A DNA stretch of 64,000 nt from the NCBI RefSeq assembly GCF_000447755.1, contig NZ_AUNE01000052.1, positions 62,001 to 126,000 of the forward strand, in the 5' to 3' direction. Source of the stretch: Bacteriovorax sp. BSW11_IV. GTDB taxonomy: Bacteria; Bdellovibrionota; Bacteriovoracia; Bacteriovoracales; Bacteriovoracaceae. Shown piece after piece: positions 15,527 to 24,370 of this stretch (positions are counted from its first letter, which is position 1; each line of letters starts with the position of its first letter). The notes beneath the pieces were generated by a model. That model was not told the DNA's origin. It saw nothing but the letters and a program-made list of their open reading frames with translations, and made no database searches. Both the position numbers and the translations under genes were made by a program.

Positions 15527-17842
15527 GTGTTGCGAATACTATCGTTATTTTTATGTCTATTTATTTCCGTCCAGTCATATTCACAAAATAATTTGGAAGA
15601 TGATCTCAAGGCCATCCATGGAAACTACACAAAAGTAAATGTTGAATTTGGTGCCTTAAAAATCGAACGAAAAAATCTCTCAGGTGATTTTGCAGGAGTT
15701 GTTTCTGGTACGGTAGATAAGGGACTCACTAAAAAAATTCTCGATTCGGTAATTCTTTTTGAAGAAAGAAATAATATTTTGAAAGAAGAAGTTGTCGATA
15801 TTCATGAGAGAGTGACTTATTTAAAAGACAACTTCTCTGAAGTAGAATCAGTAGATCTTCAAAATCCTGAAATTCAAGAGACGTTAAAAGCAAAAAATGA
15901 AGTCTTTAAAATGGACAATGACCTTTCTCGTATGACAAAAGAAATGGATCGCTATACTTTAGAGGTCAGTAAGTGGAAAAACTTTCTTTCTAATAGAATT
16001 CAAGAAGATTCAAAAAAGGCCTTTTCTCATTTTAAGTTAAGAGAAACTATCATTCATCCCATCTCTCAATTGAAAATGGTATTCCTTGTTGATTCAGATG
16101 CAATCCTAAAGCAGGTTAAGCAAGAGTATGATCATCTCTTTGATAACGAAGGGAGAGTTCAGTTTTTAGGATTATTGATTGTATTTTTCTTGTCATTAAT
16201 TTCTTTGATGCTAATTTTCTCAAAAACTGAACAGGCCGTTCGTGCTCATTCTTTCATTTTGGGGGGAGATGTTTCAAAAGGCGTTTTTGAAAATGTTTTT
16301 AAAAATAAATTCATAGTAAGTTTATTTCTTTCTTTAAATATATTGAGCTATTTTGAAGGACCTTATATTGAATTTTCTGTTGTGATTTTTATTGCGAACC
16401 TCATTTTAATTCCTTTCCTATGGTTTCGATGTGCTACAGTTCTCATTGAACTCGTGTTTACAGAAATTAATAAAAGTGAAAAGGAATTTGCCGCTAAAAT
16501 ACCAAAAATATCTTTCTTATTATTTTATGCCCTTTTTCTCATTGAAAACAAATTTACCCTAGAATCAGATATCATTTCATTTACAAAAGATGTTGTTCTT
16601 ATTTATTTGGCAATTACATTTTTTAAACTTACGGGTCATATTCGAGCTGAGAATATTACAGGATATTTCAAAAAAGGAAGTATCTTTCTTTCATTTTTAA
16701 ATATCTTTACCGTATTTCTTTCTTTCGCCATGGCCGTTTCGGCCTTTGTTTCAGTTGTCGGGTTTAAAAATCTAGGTAACGAACTTACTGATAACCTTTT
16801 CAAAAGTGTTCAGCATCTTTTTTGGGGATGGTTTATTTACCATCTTGTTCTTGATCTTGTTATCAATCTCAAGAATAAAATTCAACTCAAAGAATTTAAA
16901 GAATTTTTTGATAACTTAATAAGAACAATGAACTTTATGTTCTTTATTCTTTTTATCTACTTTGTGGCCAATCACTGGGCAAAAGAGTTCTTACTGGTAA
17001 AAAGTTTAGGTGATGTTGAACTCTTTTTTATGGGAGGAACTGCTGTTAAATTTTCTCAGCCTTTCAATCTCGTTCTTTTATTTTTTGTTTACAATATTAT
17101 CTTTCATCTTGTGGACGCTTCATTGAAGCTTGTCTTAGATGATGAACCTGTGACAGGTGGGCCCCGTCAAACGGCCCATTTCTCTTCGGTTTTAAAATAT
17201 GTTTTTATTGCCATTTACATTGTGCATATGTTTTCAATTTTAGGGGTGACTTATAAAAACCTGGTCATTATTGCTTCAGCATTAGGGGTCGGGATTGGAT
17301 TTGGTTTACAAAATATTGTTAACAATTTTATTTCCGGAATTATTCTTTTATTTGAAAGACCTGTTCGCGTTGGAGACTTTATTGAGATAGATGATAATAT
17401 CCTTCAGGTTAAGCGTATTGGGATTAGAAGTACGATGGTTGTGTCTTTTGATAATAGTTGTACTGTAATCCCAAATTCTGACATCTTATCAAATAGACTT
17501 ACCAATTGGACTTTAAACGATAATAAAATTGGAATGAAATGTTATGTGGGTGTGGCCTACGGAACAGATCCAGAGGTTGTTACAACTCTTTTAGAAAGAC
17601 GTGTTTTGGAAACTGCTGGAGTTCTTCAAAGTCCGCCGCCAAGAGTTTTATTTACAGAATTCGGTGATAGCAGCCTTAATTTTGTCATTAAATTTTGGGT
17701 AAATCGTCCAGATATACAGCATGAAGTGAAAAGTAGAGTTATGCATACAATTAATAAAGCTCTTGCAGAGGAAAATATTTCAATCCCATTTCCACAACGA
17801 GATTTGCATATCGTAAGTACGGTGGGAGGTCACATTGAATAA
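15527..17842 (+). CDS. Large MscS-family mechanosensitive channel with exported N-terminal domain
   Basis: A 771-residue protein with a signal peptide (MLRILSLFLCLFISVQSYS), an extracytoplasmic helical domain rich in coiled-coil (about 20-200), roughly nine to eleven membrane helices, and a C-terminal MscS core (about 580-765). The pore helix region GVGIGFGLQNIVNNFISGI and the following FERPVRVGDFIEID are classical MscS. The size and layout resemble the MscK/MscM (YbiO/YjeP) group, which open under hypo-osmotic stress. The start is GTG 15527 with GGGAG upstream. The stop overlaps the CorA-like start by 8 bp. Confidence 0.88.
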   Translation: MLRILSLFLCLFISVQSYSQNNLEDDLKAIHGNYTKVNVEFGALKIERKNLSGDFAGVVSGTVDKGLTKKILDSVILFEERNNILKEEVVDIHERVTYLKDNFSEVESVDLQNPEIQETLKAKNEVFKMDNDLSRMTKEMDRYTLEVSKWKNFLSNRIQEDSKKAFSHFKLRETIIHPISQLKMVFLVDSDAILKQVKQEYDHLFDNEGRVQFLGLLIVFFLSLISLMLIFSKTEQAVRAHSFILGGDVSKGVFENVFKNKFIVSLFLSLNILSYFEGPYIEFSVVIFIANLILIPFLWFRCATVLIELVFTEINKSEKEFAAKIPKISFLLFYALFLIENKFTLESDIISFTKDVVLIYLAITFFKLTGHIRAENITGYFKKGSIFLSFLNIFTVFLSFAMAVSAFVSVVGFKNLGNELTDNLFKSVQHLFWGWFIYHLVLDLVINLKNKIQLKEFKEFFDNLIRTMNFMFFILFIYFVANHWAKEFLLVKSLGDVELFFMGGTAVKFSQPFNLVLLFFVYNIIFHLVDASLKLVLDDEPVTGGPRQTAHFSSVLKYVFIAIYIVHMFSILGVTYKNLVIIASALGVGIGFGLQNIVNNFISGIILLFERPVRVGDFIEIDDNILQVKRIGIRSTMVVSFDNSCTVIPNSDILSNRLTNWTLNDNKIGMKCYVGVAYGTDPEVVTTLLERRVLETAGVLQSPPPRVLFTEFGDSSLNFVIKFWVNRPDIQHEVKSRVMHTINKALAEENISIPFPQRDLHIVSTVGGHIE

Positions 17843-18887
17843 AATTACAAGCTTTGGTGACATGTCACAAATTAAATATGAATCAGACTCAAGCATTGAG
17901 CAAATTTTCTTCCGTGGGGGAGAAGTTGAAGTTCATAGCGAAGTTTCGATTGATACGGCCATGGAAAATCTCGCCAATAAGGCACATCTTTTTTCATGGA
18001 CTCATCTGAGCGGTTTTAGTGAAGAGAATTGTCGCTTCTTGGCCGAACTTGGGATTAATGAAATTTTTATTGAAGATATTGTTTCTCCTGTTTCATTTCC
18101 ATTTATTGAAATCGATGATTATGTCCTTCTTCTTTTAAAAGAAGATATTTTTTCAGGTAATTTAGAATCGGCAAATATCGCTCTTCTATTATTAAAAAAT
18201 AGAGTCGTAACAATTACTAGTAACTCTCTTCATTTCTTTAATCGCTTTGTCGATAAGAGGCTTATGGCCAAAGGCTCACATATTTCTGAGGATAGAGTCG
18301 AGAATTTATTTCTTTCGCTGTTTGATTTCTTTGTTGACCGATACTCAGATCGTTTTAAGAAAATTAAATTAAATTATTATGAACATTCAGAGAAGTTGGC
18401 AACGGGGGAGATTTCCCACGGTCTCATTCGTTCAATTCTTCCTATTAGAGATCAGATACAAAAAGGAGCTTTTCTACTTGAAAAGGTTGAAGATGAGCTA
18501 AATGTGTTAACAAATTTTTTCAAAAAAGAAGAGCTACAACGTTTTGAAGATTTTTGGGATGAGGTTCATGAAAATATAAAGGTATTGAATCTCAAGGCAC
18601 AATCATTATTAGATAATTTTAATAGTACAATTAATCTGTCGATTGCCATATCCTCATCTAAACAAAATGAGGCCATGATGCTTCTTGCGGTCCTGTCAAC
18701 TTTTTTTGTACCTTTAACATTTATAACGGGTCTATATGGAATGAATTTCACAACTCATTCTCCTTTTAATATGCCTGAACTGAGTTGGAAATACGGGTAT
18801 TTTTTTGCTCTTGCTTTAATGCTAATATCAGTTTTAACTGTCTTTATATATCTAAAAAAGAAAAAATGGATTGGGAGATCTGTGTGA
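17835..18887 (+). CDS. CorA-like divalent-cation transporter
   Basis: A 350-residue inner-membrane protein of the CorA/ZntB superfamily. A long cytoplasmic alpha/beta funnel domain precedes two C-terminal helices. The selectivity motif Gly-Met-Asn is present in LYGMNF after the first helix, and the tail YLKKKKWIG is the usual basic end. CorA proteins are pentameric Mg2+ (also Co2+/Ni2+) channels. The start is TTG 17835 with GGGAGG five bases upstream, inside the mscS-like stop region. The stop overlaps the rimK GTG start (GTGTGA), so mscS-like, corA-like and rimK are coupled. Confidence 0.85.
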   Translation: MNKITSFGDMSQIKYESDSSIEQIFFRGGEVEVHSEVSIDTAMENLANKAHLFSWTHLSGFSEENCRFLAELGINEIFIEDIVSPVSFPFIEIDDYVLLLLKEDIFSGNLESANIALLLLKNRVVTITSNSLHFFNRFVDKRLMAKGSHISEDRVENLFLSLFDFFVDRYSDRFKKIKLNYYEHSEKLATGEISHGLIRSILPIRDQIQKGAFLLEKVEDELNVLTNFFKKEELQRFEDFWDEVHENIKVLNLKAQSLLDNFNSTINLSIAISSSKQNEAMMLLAVLSTFFVPLTFITGLYGMNFTTHSPFNMPELSWKYGYFFALALMLISVLTVFIYLKKKKWIGRSV

Positions 18888-19810
18888 GTGCTGAAAACGG
18901 TGGATTAAAAATTGGAATTCTATCTCGTTTACCTGATAGTTATTCATGTCAAAGATTAGTGGAAGAAGGGATTAAGCGAGGACATCAAGTTGAAATTTTT
19001 GATCCTCTTCGTTGCTATATGACAATCTCATCTTCTAAGCCAACTGTTCATTATATGGAACATGAGCTTTCTTATCTCGATGCAGTTATTCCAAGAATTG
19101 CTACGGCCGTAACTTTTTATGGAACTGCTGTTTTAAGACAGTTTGAGATGGGGGGGACATTTTCAGTTAACCCTTCTGGAGCAGTTTTGAAGTCTCGCGA
19201 CAAACTGCGTGCCCATCAAATTCTCGCAAGAAAAGGAATTGGGATGCCTGTTACAGGTTTTGCTCATTCTACTGAAAAAATAGATGATATGATCCAACTT
19301 TGTGGTGGAGCTCCTCTTGTTGTTAAACTTCTTGAAGGTTCACAAGGTAAGGGAGTTGTTTTGGCCGAAACTAAAAAGGCCGCTGAAAGCGTTATGGAAG
19401 CCTTTCGTTGTTTGAATGCTTATTTCTTAGTTCAAGAGTTTGTCAAAGAAGCAAATGGGGCCGATATTCGTTGTTTTGTTGTGGGTGACAAAGTTGTTGC
19501 TAGTATGATGAGACAAGCAAAAGAAGGGGAGTTTAGATCAAACCTTCACAGTGGTGGAAGTGCAAAGGCCATCAAAATCACAAAAGAAGAACGTCGTATT
19601 GCGATTCTTGCTGCTAAAACTCTAGGTCTAAATGTAGCTGGTGTTGATATTTTACGTTCTAATGATGGTCCTAAGTTGATGGAAGTGAATTCTTCTCCAG
19701 GTCTTGAAGGAATTGAGAAGTCTACAGGTATCAACGTTGCCGAAAAAATTTACGAATTTATTGAAAATGCTAAACGCGTTGTTGCTCATGGAGACAAGCA
19801 GCGCTGTTAG
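18884..19810 (+). CDS. rimK: RimK-type ATP-grasp ligase
   Basis: A 308-residue ATP-grasp enzyme of the RimK family, which in E. coli adds glutamates to the C-terminus of ribosomal protein S6. The start is GTG 18884, overlapping the CorA stop by 4 bp and preceded by GGGAGA; a longer in-frame reading from 18785 lies inside corA and is rejected. Motifs: [11 protein letters not shown], the phosphate-binding loop [13 protein letters not shown] at about residue 148, [19 protein letters not shown], and the metal-binding [14 protein letters not shown] near the end. The adjacent RimB-like hydrolase supports the assignment. Whether the target is S6 or another protein is not shown. Confidence 0.88.
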   Translation: MSAENGGLKIGILSRLPDSYSCQRLVEEGIKRGHQVEIFDPLRCYMTISSSKPTVHYMEHELSYLDAVIPRIATAVTFYGTAVLRQFEMGGTFSVNPSGAVLKSRDKLRAHQILARKGIGMPVTGFAHSTEKIDDMIQLCGGAPLVVKLLEGSQGKGVVLAETKKAAESVMEAFRCLNAYFLVQEFVKEANGADIRCFVVGDKVVASMMRQAKEGEFRSNLHSGGSAKAIKITKEERRIAILAAKTLGLNVAGVDILRSNDGPKLMEVNSSPGLEGIEKSTGINVAEKIYEFIENAKRVVAHGDKQRC

Positions 19811-19826
19811 ATAAAAGGATTGTTCC

Positions 19827-20819
19827 ATGGTTCATGAATTTGAATTAGGTGGTGAGGTTATTCTTCCTGGACAAAGGAAGCTCATAAGACTTTCAATGCC
19901 TTCTCTTTTTGATTGTACCGAACTTGGAATTCCTGTTCATGTTATTAGAGGAAAAAAAACAGGGCCTACTTTATTTGTTTGCGCGGCCATTCATGGCGAT
20001 GAAATAAATGGAGTGGCCGCTTGTCGAAAGCTTCTTAGAAAAAAGATACTTGCAAAACTTAAGGGAACACTCTTAGTCATTCCGATTGTAAATGTTTTTG
20101 GTTTTAATAGTGCTGTTCGCTATCTCCCAGATAGAAAAGATTTAAATCGTGTTTTCCCTGGGAGCTTAAAAGGTTCCTTGGCCTCACGAATGGCCCATAT
20201 TTTTATGAACGAAGTTGTAAAAAAGTGTGACTATGGAATTGACCTCCACACTGGTGCCATTCACCGTTCTAACTATCCTCACATTCGCGTATCATTTCAA
20301 CGACCACTAATGAAAAAGCTTGCTGCCAGTTTTGGCGCTAAGGTTATTTTGGATAGTAAACTACGAGATGGCTCTTTGAGGCAAGCGGCCTATGAAGCGG
20401 GCACACCCGTTCTCCTTTTTGAAGGTGGGCAGGCGCTGCGCTTTGAGAAGAAAGTTATTGATGTTGCGGTGACTGGCATATTGAATGTTATGTCGCATTT
20501 AAAGATGCTACCAACTGTGGAGAAAGTTGGTTCAACTCCTGTTGTGGCAAAATCATCTGGTTGGATTAGGGCCACACGTAGTGGTGTGTTTATGCCTTCA
20601 AAAAAACTGGGTGACATTGTTCATAAGGGTGAGATCATTGGAAAAATTAGTGATCTTCTTAATGATAAATCTTATCTGGTAAAATCGAAGTACGAAGGAC
20701 TTGTGCTTGGTATTAGCAATCTCCCTTTAGTTAATGAAGGGGATGCCATTTTGAATATTGCTTCAGCGAAAAATATAAAAGAGTTTGCTGACGATTTTGT
20801 CTATAACGACTATCTTTAA
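19827..20819 (+). CDS. Succinylglutamate desuccinylase/aspartoacylase family hydrolase, RimB-like
   Basis: A 330-residue zinc hydrolase of the M14-like AstE/ASPA family. Metal ligands are visible in FVCAAIHGDEINGVAA (His56 and Glu59), with a later His in the segment GIDLHTG; the catalytic Glu is probably in LLFEGGQALRFE. The C-terminal domain (STPVVAKSSGWIRATRSGVF to the end) is the beta-barrel seen in this group. In other bacteria a member of this family next to rimK (RimB) trims the glutamate tail, so this gene is probably the RimK partner. The start is ATG 19827. A bidirectional terminator follows the stop. Confidence 0.82.
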   Translation: MVHEFELGGEVILPGQRKLIRLSMPSLFDCTELGIPVHVIRGKKTGPTLFVCAAIHGDEINGVAACRKLLRKKILAKLKGTLLVIPIVNVFGFNSAVRYLPDRKDLNRVFPGSLKGSLASRMAHIFMNEVVKKCDYGIDLHTGAIHRSNYPHIRVSFQRPLMKKLAASFGAKVILDSKLRDGSLRQAAYEAGTPVLLFEGGQALRFEKKVIDVAVTGILNVMSHLKMLPTVEKVGSTPVVAKSSGWIRATRSGVFMPSKKLGDIVHKGEIIGKISDLLNDKSYLVKSKYEGLVLGISNLPLVNEGDAILNIASAKNIKEFADDFVYNDYL

Positions 20820-20830
20820 TTTTCATTTAA

Positions 20831-20864
20831 AAAAAAGGCCCAGTTTAAAACTGGGCCTTCTTCT
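20831..20864. terminator. Bidirectional intrinsic terminator
   Basis: GGCCCAGTTT (20837-20846) pairs with AAACTGGGCC (20848-20857). An A-run lies on the left and a T-rich stretch on the right, so the hairpin can end transcription from both the rimB-like gene (+) and rpsD (-). It is one of only two convergent junctions in the window with such a hairpin. Confidence 0.85.
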
Positions 20865-20885
20865 ATTAAGAATCGAAAAAACGAA

Positions 20886-21518
20886 TTACTTAACTTTGAA
20901 GTAGAACTCTGTTACTAGCTGACCATTGTATTCGAATGGGATATCAGCTGGCATTGGTTCAGCAATCATTTTAGCTTTTAGGTTTTCACCGCTAGCTTCA
21001 ACATTGTAACAAGCTGGAACAGATGGAAGTCTTGGAGTTTCAACTGATTGCTTGTAAAGTTGGTTTTTGTAACCTTTCTCAGAAAGTGTAAGAACGTCAC
21101 CTGGCTTAACTACGAAAGAAGCTTTGTTAACTTTTTTACCGTTAACAAGAACTTGACCGTGAGCTACCATTTGAGAAGCAGCTGGCATTGATGGTGCCCA
21201 GTTAAGACGGAAGATTACGTTGTTAAGACGAGACTCAAGAGTGATTAGAAGTGTATCCATCCACGCTCTTGTTTTGTTTCTCTTAGCTTGCTTAACGTAA
21301 GTAACTAGTTGTTTCTCTCTTAGACCGTAGTGAAATACTAGTTTTTGTTTTTCTTTAAGACGAACAGCGTAATCAGAGATTTTCTTTCTCTTGTTACCGT
21401 GAACACCTGGTCCGTAAGGACGTCTTTCAAGTGCTCCTGCTTTTCCTAGACCAGGAAGTTCAAGACCTAGCGCTCTTTGAATTTTAAAGCGGGCCTGACC
21501 TGTCGTTGACTTTGCCAT
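20886..21518 (-). CDS. rpsD: 30S ribosomal protein S4
   Basis: A 210-residue S4, the primary 16S-rRNA-binding protein that nucleates assembly of the 30S body. S4 features: the N-terminal RFKIQRALGLELPG and YGPGVHGNKRKK segment, and the S4 RNA-binding domain RLNNVIFRLNWAPSMPAASQMVAHGQVLVNGKKVN. The start is ATG 21518 with AGGAG upstream. It is alone, outside any ribosomal-protein operon, as in Bacillus rather than in E. coli. A consensus promoter and a 100-base leader with paired segments precede it. Codons are strongly biased and GGCC is rare, as expected for high expression. Confidence 0.97.
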   Translation of the reverse strand: MAKSTTGQARFKIQRALGLELPGLGKAGALERRPYGPGVHGNKRKKISDYAVRLKEKQKLVFHYGLREKQLVTYVKQAKRNKTRAWMDTLLITLESRLNNVIFRLNWAPSMPAASQMVAHGQVLVNGKKVNKASFVVKPGDVLTLSEKGYKNQLYKQSVETPRLPSVPACYNVEASGENLKAKMIAEPMPADIPFEYNGQLVTEFYFKVK

Positions 21519-21560
21519 ATAAGCTCCTAATTTTATTGTGTTTTTGGGACATGGCCAATG

Positions 21561-21621
21561 GTCGCATCACATCTCTGGGATATACCCAGGCCCTCAAACA
21601 CCGTTAATACTTGAATGCGAC
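21561..21621 (-). promoter_or_regulatory. Structured 5' leader of rpsD
   Basis: On the minus-strand RNA, GTCGCAT (21621-21615), right at the predicted 5' end, can pair with ATGCGAC (21567-21561). Inside that loop, CTGGG-TATAT-CCCAG (21589-21575) forms a second hairpin. Such a two-stem leader before a lone rpsD is a candidate binding site for S4 autoregulation. This is read from base pairing only. Confidence 0.4.
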
Positions 21622-21627
21622 TGGTGG

Positions 21628-21656
21628 ATCATACTGAAAAGGCTTGTTTGTGTCAA
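21628..21656 (-). promoter_or_regulatory. Sigma-70 promoter of rpsD
   Basis: On the minus strand, TTGACA (21656-21651), a 17-base spacer and TATGAT (21633-21628) give a near-consensus promoter. Transcription should begin about 21621, leaving a leader of roughly 100 bases before rpsD. It lies immediately after the stop of the upstream aminotransferase gene. Confidence 0.8.
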
Positions 21657-21661
21657 TGAAA

Positions 21662-22522
21662 TCAACGAAGTCCAAGTTCTTTTTTATAGAGCTGGAGCAG
21701 CTTTAGGGTGAATTCGCCAGGTAGCCCTGTGCCAACAGCGTTGCCATCAATCGTCGTTACAGGGACTATTTGTTTAGTGGTGGCCGTGACAAAGCATTCA
21801 TCGGCCATGCGAAGCTCTTTTGCGGTAAAATTTTCTTCAAAAACTGGAATATTATGCTTTTTGGCCACTTCTAGTAGCTTGGCCCTCGTAATACCGCCTA
21901 GGAGTCCGGCCTTAAGGGGTGGCGTGATGACCTTACCATCTTGGACGATCCAAACATTACTTGTTGTGGCCTCTGTGACATAACCTGCGTGATTGAGCAT
22001 GATGGCATCATGGGCACCAATTTTCATGGCCTCTTCGTAGGCCATGACATTATTGAGATAGTTTCCAGATTTTGCTCCGGGGTCCACTGATTTCACTGAT
22101 GTTCTGATAGTGTCGGCCACAATAACGGATAGACCTTTTGTGAGCCACCATTCAGGATTTTCAGGGAGCTCTTTTGCTATAAGAATAATGTTATTTTTCT
22201 TGGCCAGAGATGGATCGAGACCAATATCACCTTCGCCACGTGTAATGATAATTCTAAGGTAAATTCTTGGGAGAGCGATGGCCTTGATAAGTGAATCGAT
22301 TTGAGCAGAGAGATCTTCCTTAGTGAAAGAGAAGCTCATATGTAATTTTTCTGCTGAGGCCCAAAGTCTTTCTAAATGCTCAGGCAAAAGAAAAGGAATA
22401 CCATTAAAAGTTTGTGTCACTTCGTAGACAGAATCACCAAACAAAAAGCCGCGATCAAAAATAGAAATTTTTGCATCTTCTCGAGAGAGAATATCACCAT
22501 TTATGCTAACTAGATGTTTTAT
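21662..22522 (-). CDS. Class IV aminotransferase (D-amino-acid/branched-chain type) with apparent ATA start
   Basis: A 286-residue PLP enzyme of fold-type IV. The catalytic Lys is in DPGAKSGNYLNN (Lys151), with YVTEATTSNVWIV and GGITRAKLLE supplying the phosphate cup. The conserved N-terminus HLVSINGDILSRE...IFDRGFLFGDSVYE is fully in frame. However, the only ordinary start codon is a TTG at 22444 in the middle of it, which would delete the DRG-F motif. Upstream, AAGGAG and a 7-base spacer lead to ATA AAA CAT, with the ATA (22522-22520) overlapping the previous stop as ATAA; a TGA lies four codons before it. I therefore place the start at ATA. The substrate could be D-Ala/D-Glu or branched-chain amino acids. 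Confidence 0.85.
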   Translation of the reverse strand: MKHLVSINGDILSREDAKISIFDRGFLFGDSVYEVTQTFNGIPFLLPEHLERLWASAEKLHMSFSFTKEDLSAQIDSLIKAIALPRIYLRIIITRGEGDIGLDPSLAKKNNIILIAKELPENPEWWLTKGLSVIVADTIRTSVKSVDPGAKSGNYLNNVMAYEEAMKIGAHDAIMLNHAGYVTEATTSNVWIVQDGKVITPPLKAGLLGGITRAKLLEVAKKHNIPVFEENFTAKELRMADECFVTATTKQIVPVTTIDGNAVGTGLPGEFTLKLLQLYKKELGLR

Positions 22523-23025
22523 GGGTAAACTCCTTCATAGCCTTTTGGAAGTAAGTCAAAGGCCTTGCTTGAGACGTGAACTTTATTAGTCTTCTCACCA
22601 TTTTTTTCAAATGACTTTTGCGCCTGGGCCCAAGCTAAAACTCCGCCATAAAGATTGGAAGCATCGAAGTTTTTTTCTTTCAACTCTTTGGCGTATTGCG
22701 TGGCCCTCGTGCCCACTGTGCAATAAACGATGAGGTGCTTGTCTTTGTATGAATCAATATTGCTCTCAAATTGCGCTTTGGTAATTGCACCAGTGATCAT
22801 ACTAATATTTATTTCTTCTTCAGTTCTAACATCAATAAGAACATCCTCTTCTTTGATATTCTTAGGATGAACCGAAGCAACAGTTGGGTTTTGTTTTTCA
22901 ATGGAATTGGCCATGGAATTGATGATCTTATCTGCATTGCCATAATCAGCAGCATTGAAACAAGACGCCAAAGTTAAAAGGGCCAGTAGTGATGGGATTT
23001 TAATAATATTTTTAAATGCTTTCAT
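22519..23025 (-). CDS. Rhodanese-domain lipoprotein
   Basis: A 168-residue lipoprotein starting at ATG 23025 (MKAFKNIIKIP). The signal ends in lipobox L-A-S-C with Cys22 as the lipid anchor. The rest is a single rhodanese domain: EEDVLIDVRTEEE near residues 59-71 and the active-site loop YCTVGTRATQYA, where Cys102 is the persulfide-forming residue and the CxxGxR loop is intact. It acts in the periplasm, probably moving sulfane sulfur. In-frame starts upstream to 23088 would precede the signal with a His/Lys-rich stretch and are rejected. The stop overlaps the aminotransferase start. Confidence 0.8.
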   Translation of the reverse strand: MKAFKNIIKIPSLLALLTLASCFNAADYGNADKIINSMANSIEKQNPTVASVHPKNIKEEDVLIDVRTEEEINISMITGAITKAQFESNIDSYKDKHLIVYCTVGTRATQYAKELKEKNFDASNLYGGVLAWAQAQKSFEKNGEKTNKVHVSSKAFDLLPKGYEGVYP

Positions 23026-23107
23026 ATGCCCATTATGGCCAATCTGCTGTTTATTGGCCATGACCATTTTATTGACTTTACGCCTCATCGTCAGTCATAC
23101 TTAAGAT

Positions 23108-24370
23108 ATGATAAATAAATTAATTCTCATACTTACATTTTTAACTCTCTCATTTAAAGCATTCTCATTTGGTGTTTTTATGAGTGACTCGGACGAGCCG
23201 GTTGTAAGAATGACAGTGGCCTCTACATTTGATCTAACTGTAGATGTTGCAGGGGATGGGAAGACTGAGGCCGCGGCCTATAAAGTTTATGTTCCCATGA
23301 AGGGTGCTTCGCAACCTGAATTATACTTCACTGGGTTAAAAACAAATTTGGCCACACCAACAAGTGGTACAATGACTTTGTATTTGAACGTGGATGTTGA
23401 TGCCACTGAGAAGTATCTTGTGATTGCGGCCAAAGATGGATCTGAAACAAATTATGAAATTGTTGAAATTTTCAATTCGACTACTTTCTCTTCAGATGCT
23501 GAGGCCTTTGGACTCAATGTGAGTGTGACTGATTTGTGTCTTACTACAGGTCTAAATTGTACTTCAGCTGGGCTAACATCAGATAACACATCTGGGAAGC
23601 AAACTTATTACATTTTTCTTGCTGACACAGACATTACAAATGACGACATAAATCCAGAAGATTTTTCAAATGGTATGTACGTAGAAATAAACTATTCAAC
23701 AAAAGTTGATAGCTCATTTTCGATCAACTTAAGTGCCGTCGCTCCAGGCGATGAGTCTTTATATCTGACTTATTCAACTTCAAACTCGCAGATCTCATCA
23801 TTTAAAGATGTGGTGATTATTGATGGAGGATCGGCCAATGCTCCCTTTCATGGAACAGGTGGTCTTGAGAACCCTACGATCATCGGATTATTAGAAAGTA
23901 GCTCAACTTCAGGACTGGGACAGGTTAAGAACTTAACTAATGGCCAAGATTATGATGTTACAGTTGCCTTTAGAAATAAGTATCTCTTTGCAACGCCTCA
24001 ATCAAATCAGCGCACAGGGCAACCTTTAGAAATTGAAGATTTTCTCGAGAAAAATTCTTGTTATCTCATTTCGGCGGGTTTTAAAACCGACCATTATGTT
24101 TTGACATTTTTGAGACATTTTAGAGACAACGTTCTTTTAAAGAGTTCGCTTGGTCGAGCATTTGTGCAAATCTACTACAGCTCGGCCCCATCATACGCTA
24201 GGGTGATTTATCGTAGCGAATTTTTGTCATCAATTTTTCGTGGCCTAGGTTGGATTAGTTACTTTGTAATTAAATATTTTTACTATATAATGGTATCAAT
24301 ATTAGCATTAGTAATTATTCTTCTTACGCGAAAAAGTGAGTTCACTCTTGGCAGAAGCAAAGTCAATTAA
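23108..24370 (+). CDS. Exported protein with C-terminal CFI-box and membrane anchor
   Basis: A 420-residue protein: signal peptide (MINKLILILTFLTLSFKAFS), an Ig-like beta-rich Thr/Ser/Asp-rich ectodomain (about 25-310), then a C-terminal CFI-box-type segment. The box begins at Cys318 (CYLISAGF) and continues with LRHFRDNVLL, LGRAFVQIYYSSAPSYARVI, the pattern usually written CFIATAAYGS...LRxFRD...GRxFVxxYYxxSP. A final hydrophobic helix (about 390-408) and a basic tail follow. Such C-terminal boxes are thought to be sorting or processing signals, but no dedicated protease is known to me. The 3' end overlaps the response-regulator start by 35 bp. Confidence 0.65.
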   Translation: MINKLILILTFLTLSFKAFSFGVFMSDSDEPVVRMTVASTFDLTVDVAGDGKTEAAAYKVYVPMKGASQPELYFTGLKTNLATPTSGTMTLYLNVDVDATEKYLVIAAKDGSETNYEIVEIFNSTTFSSDAEAFGLNVSVTDLCLTTGLNCTSAGLTSDNTSGKQTYYIFLADTDITNDDINPEDFSNGMYVEINYSTKVDSSFSINLSAVAPGDESLYLTYSTSNSQISSFKDVVIIDGGSANAPFHGTGGLENPTIIGLLESSSTSGLGQVKNLTNGQDYDVTVAFRNKYLFATPQSNQRTGQPLEIEDFLEKNSCYLISAGFKTDHYVLTFLRHFRDNVLLKSSLGRAFVQIYYSSAPSYARVIYRSEFLSSIFRGLGWISYFVIKYFYYIMVSILALVIILLTRKSEFTLGRSKVN

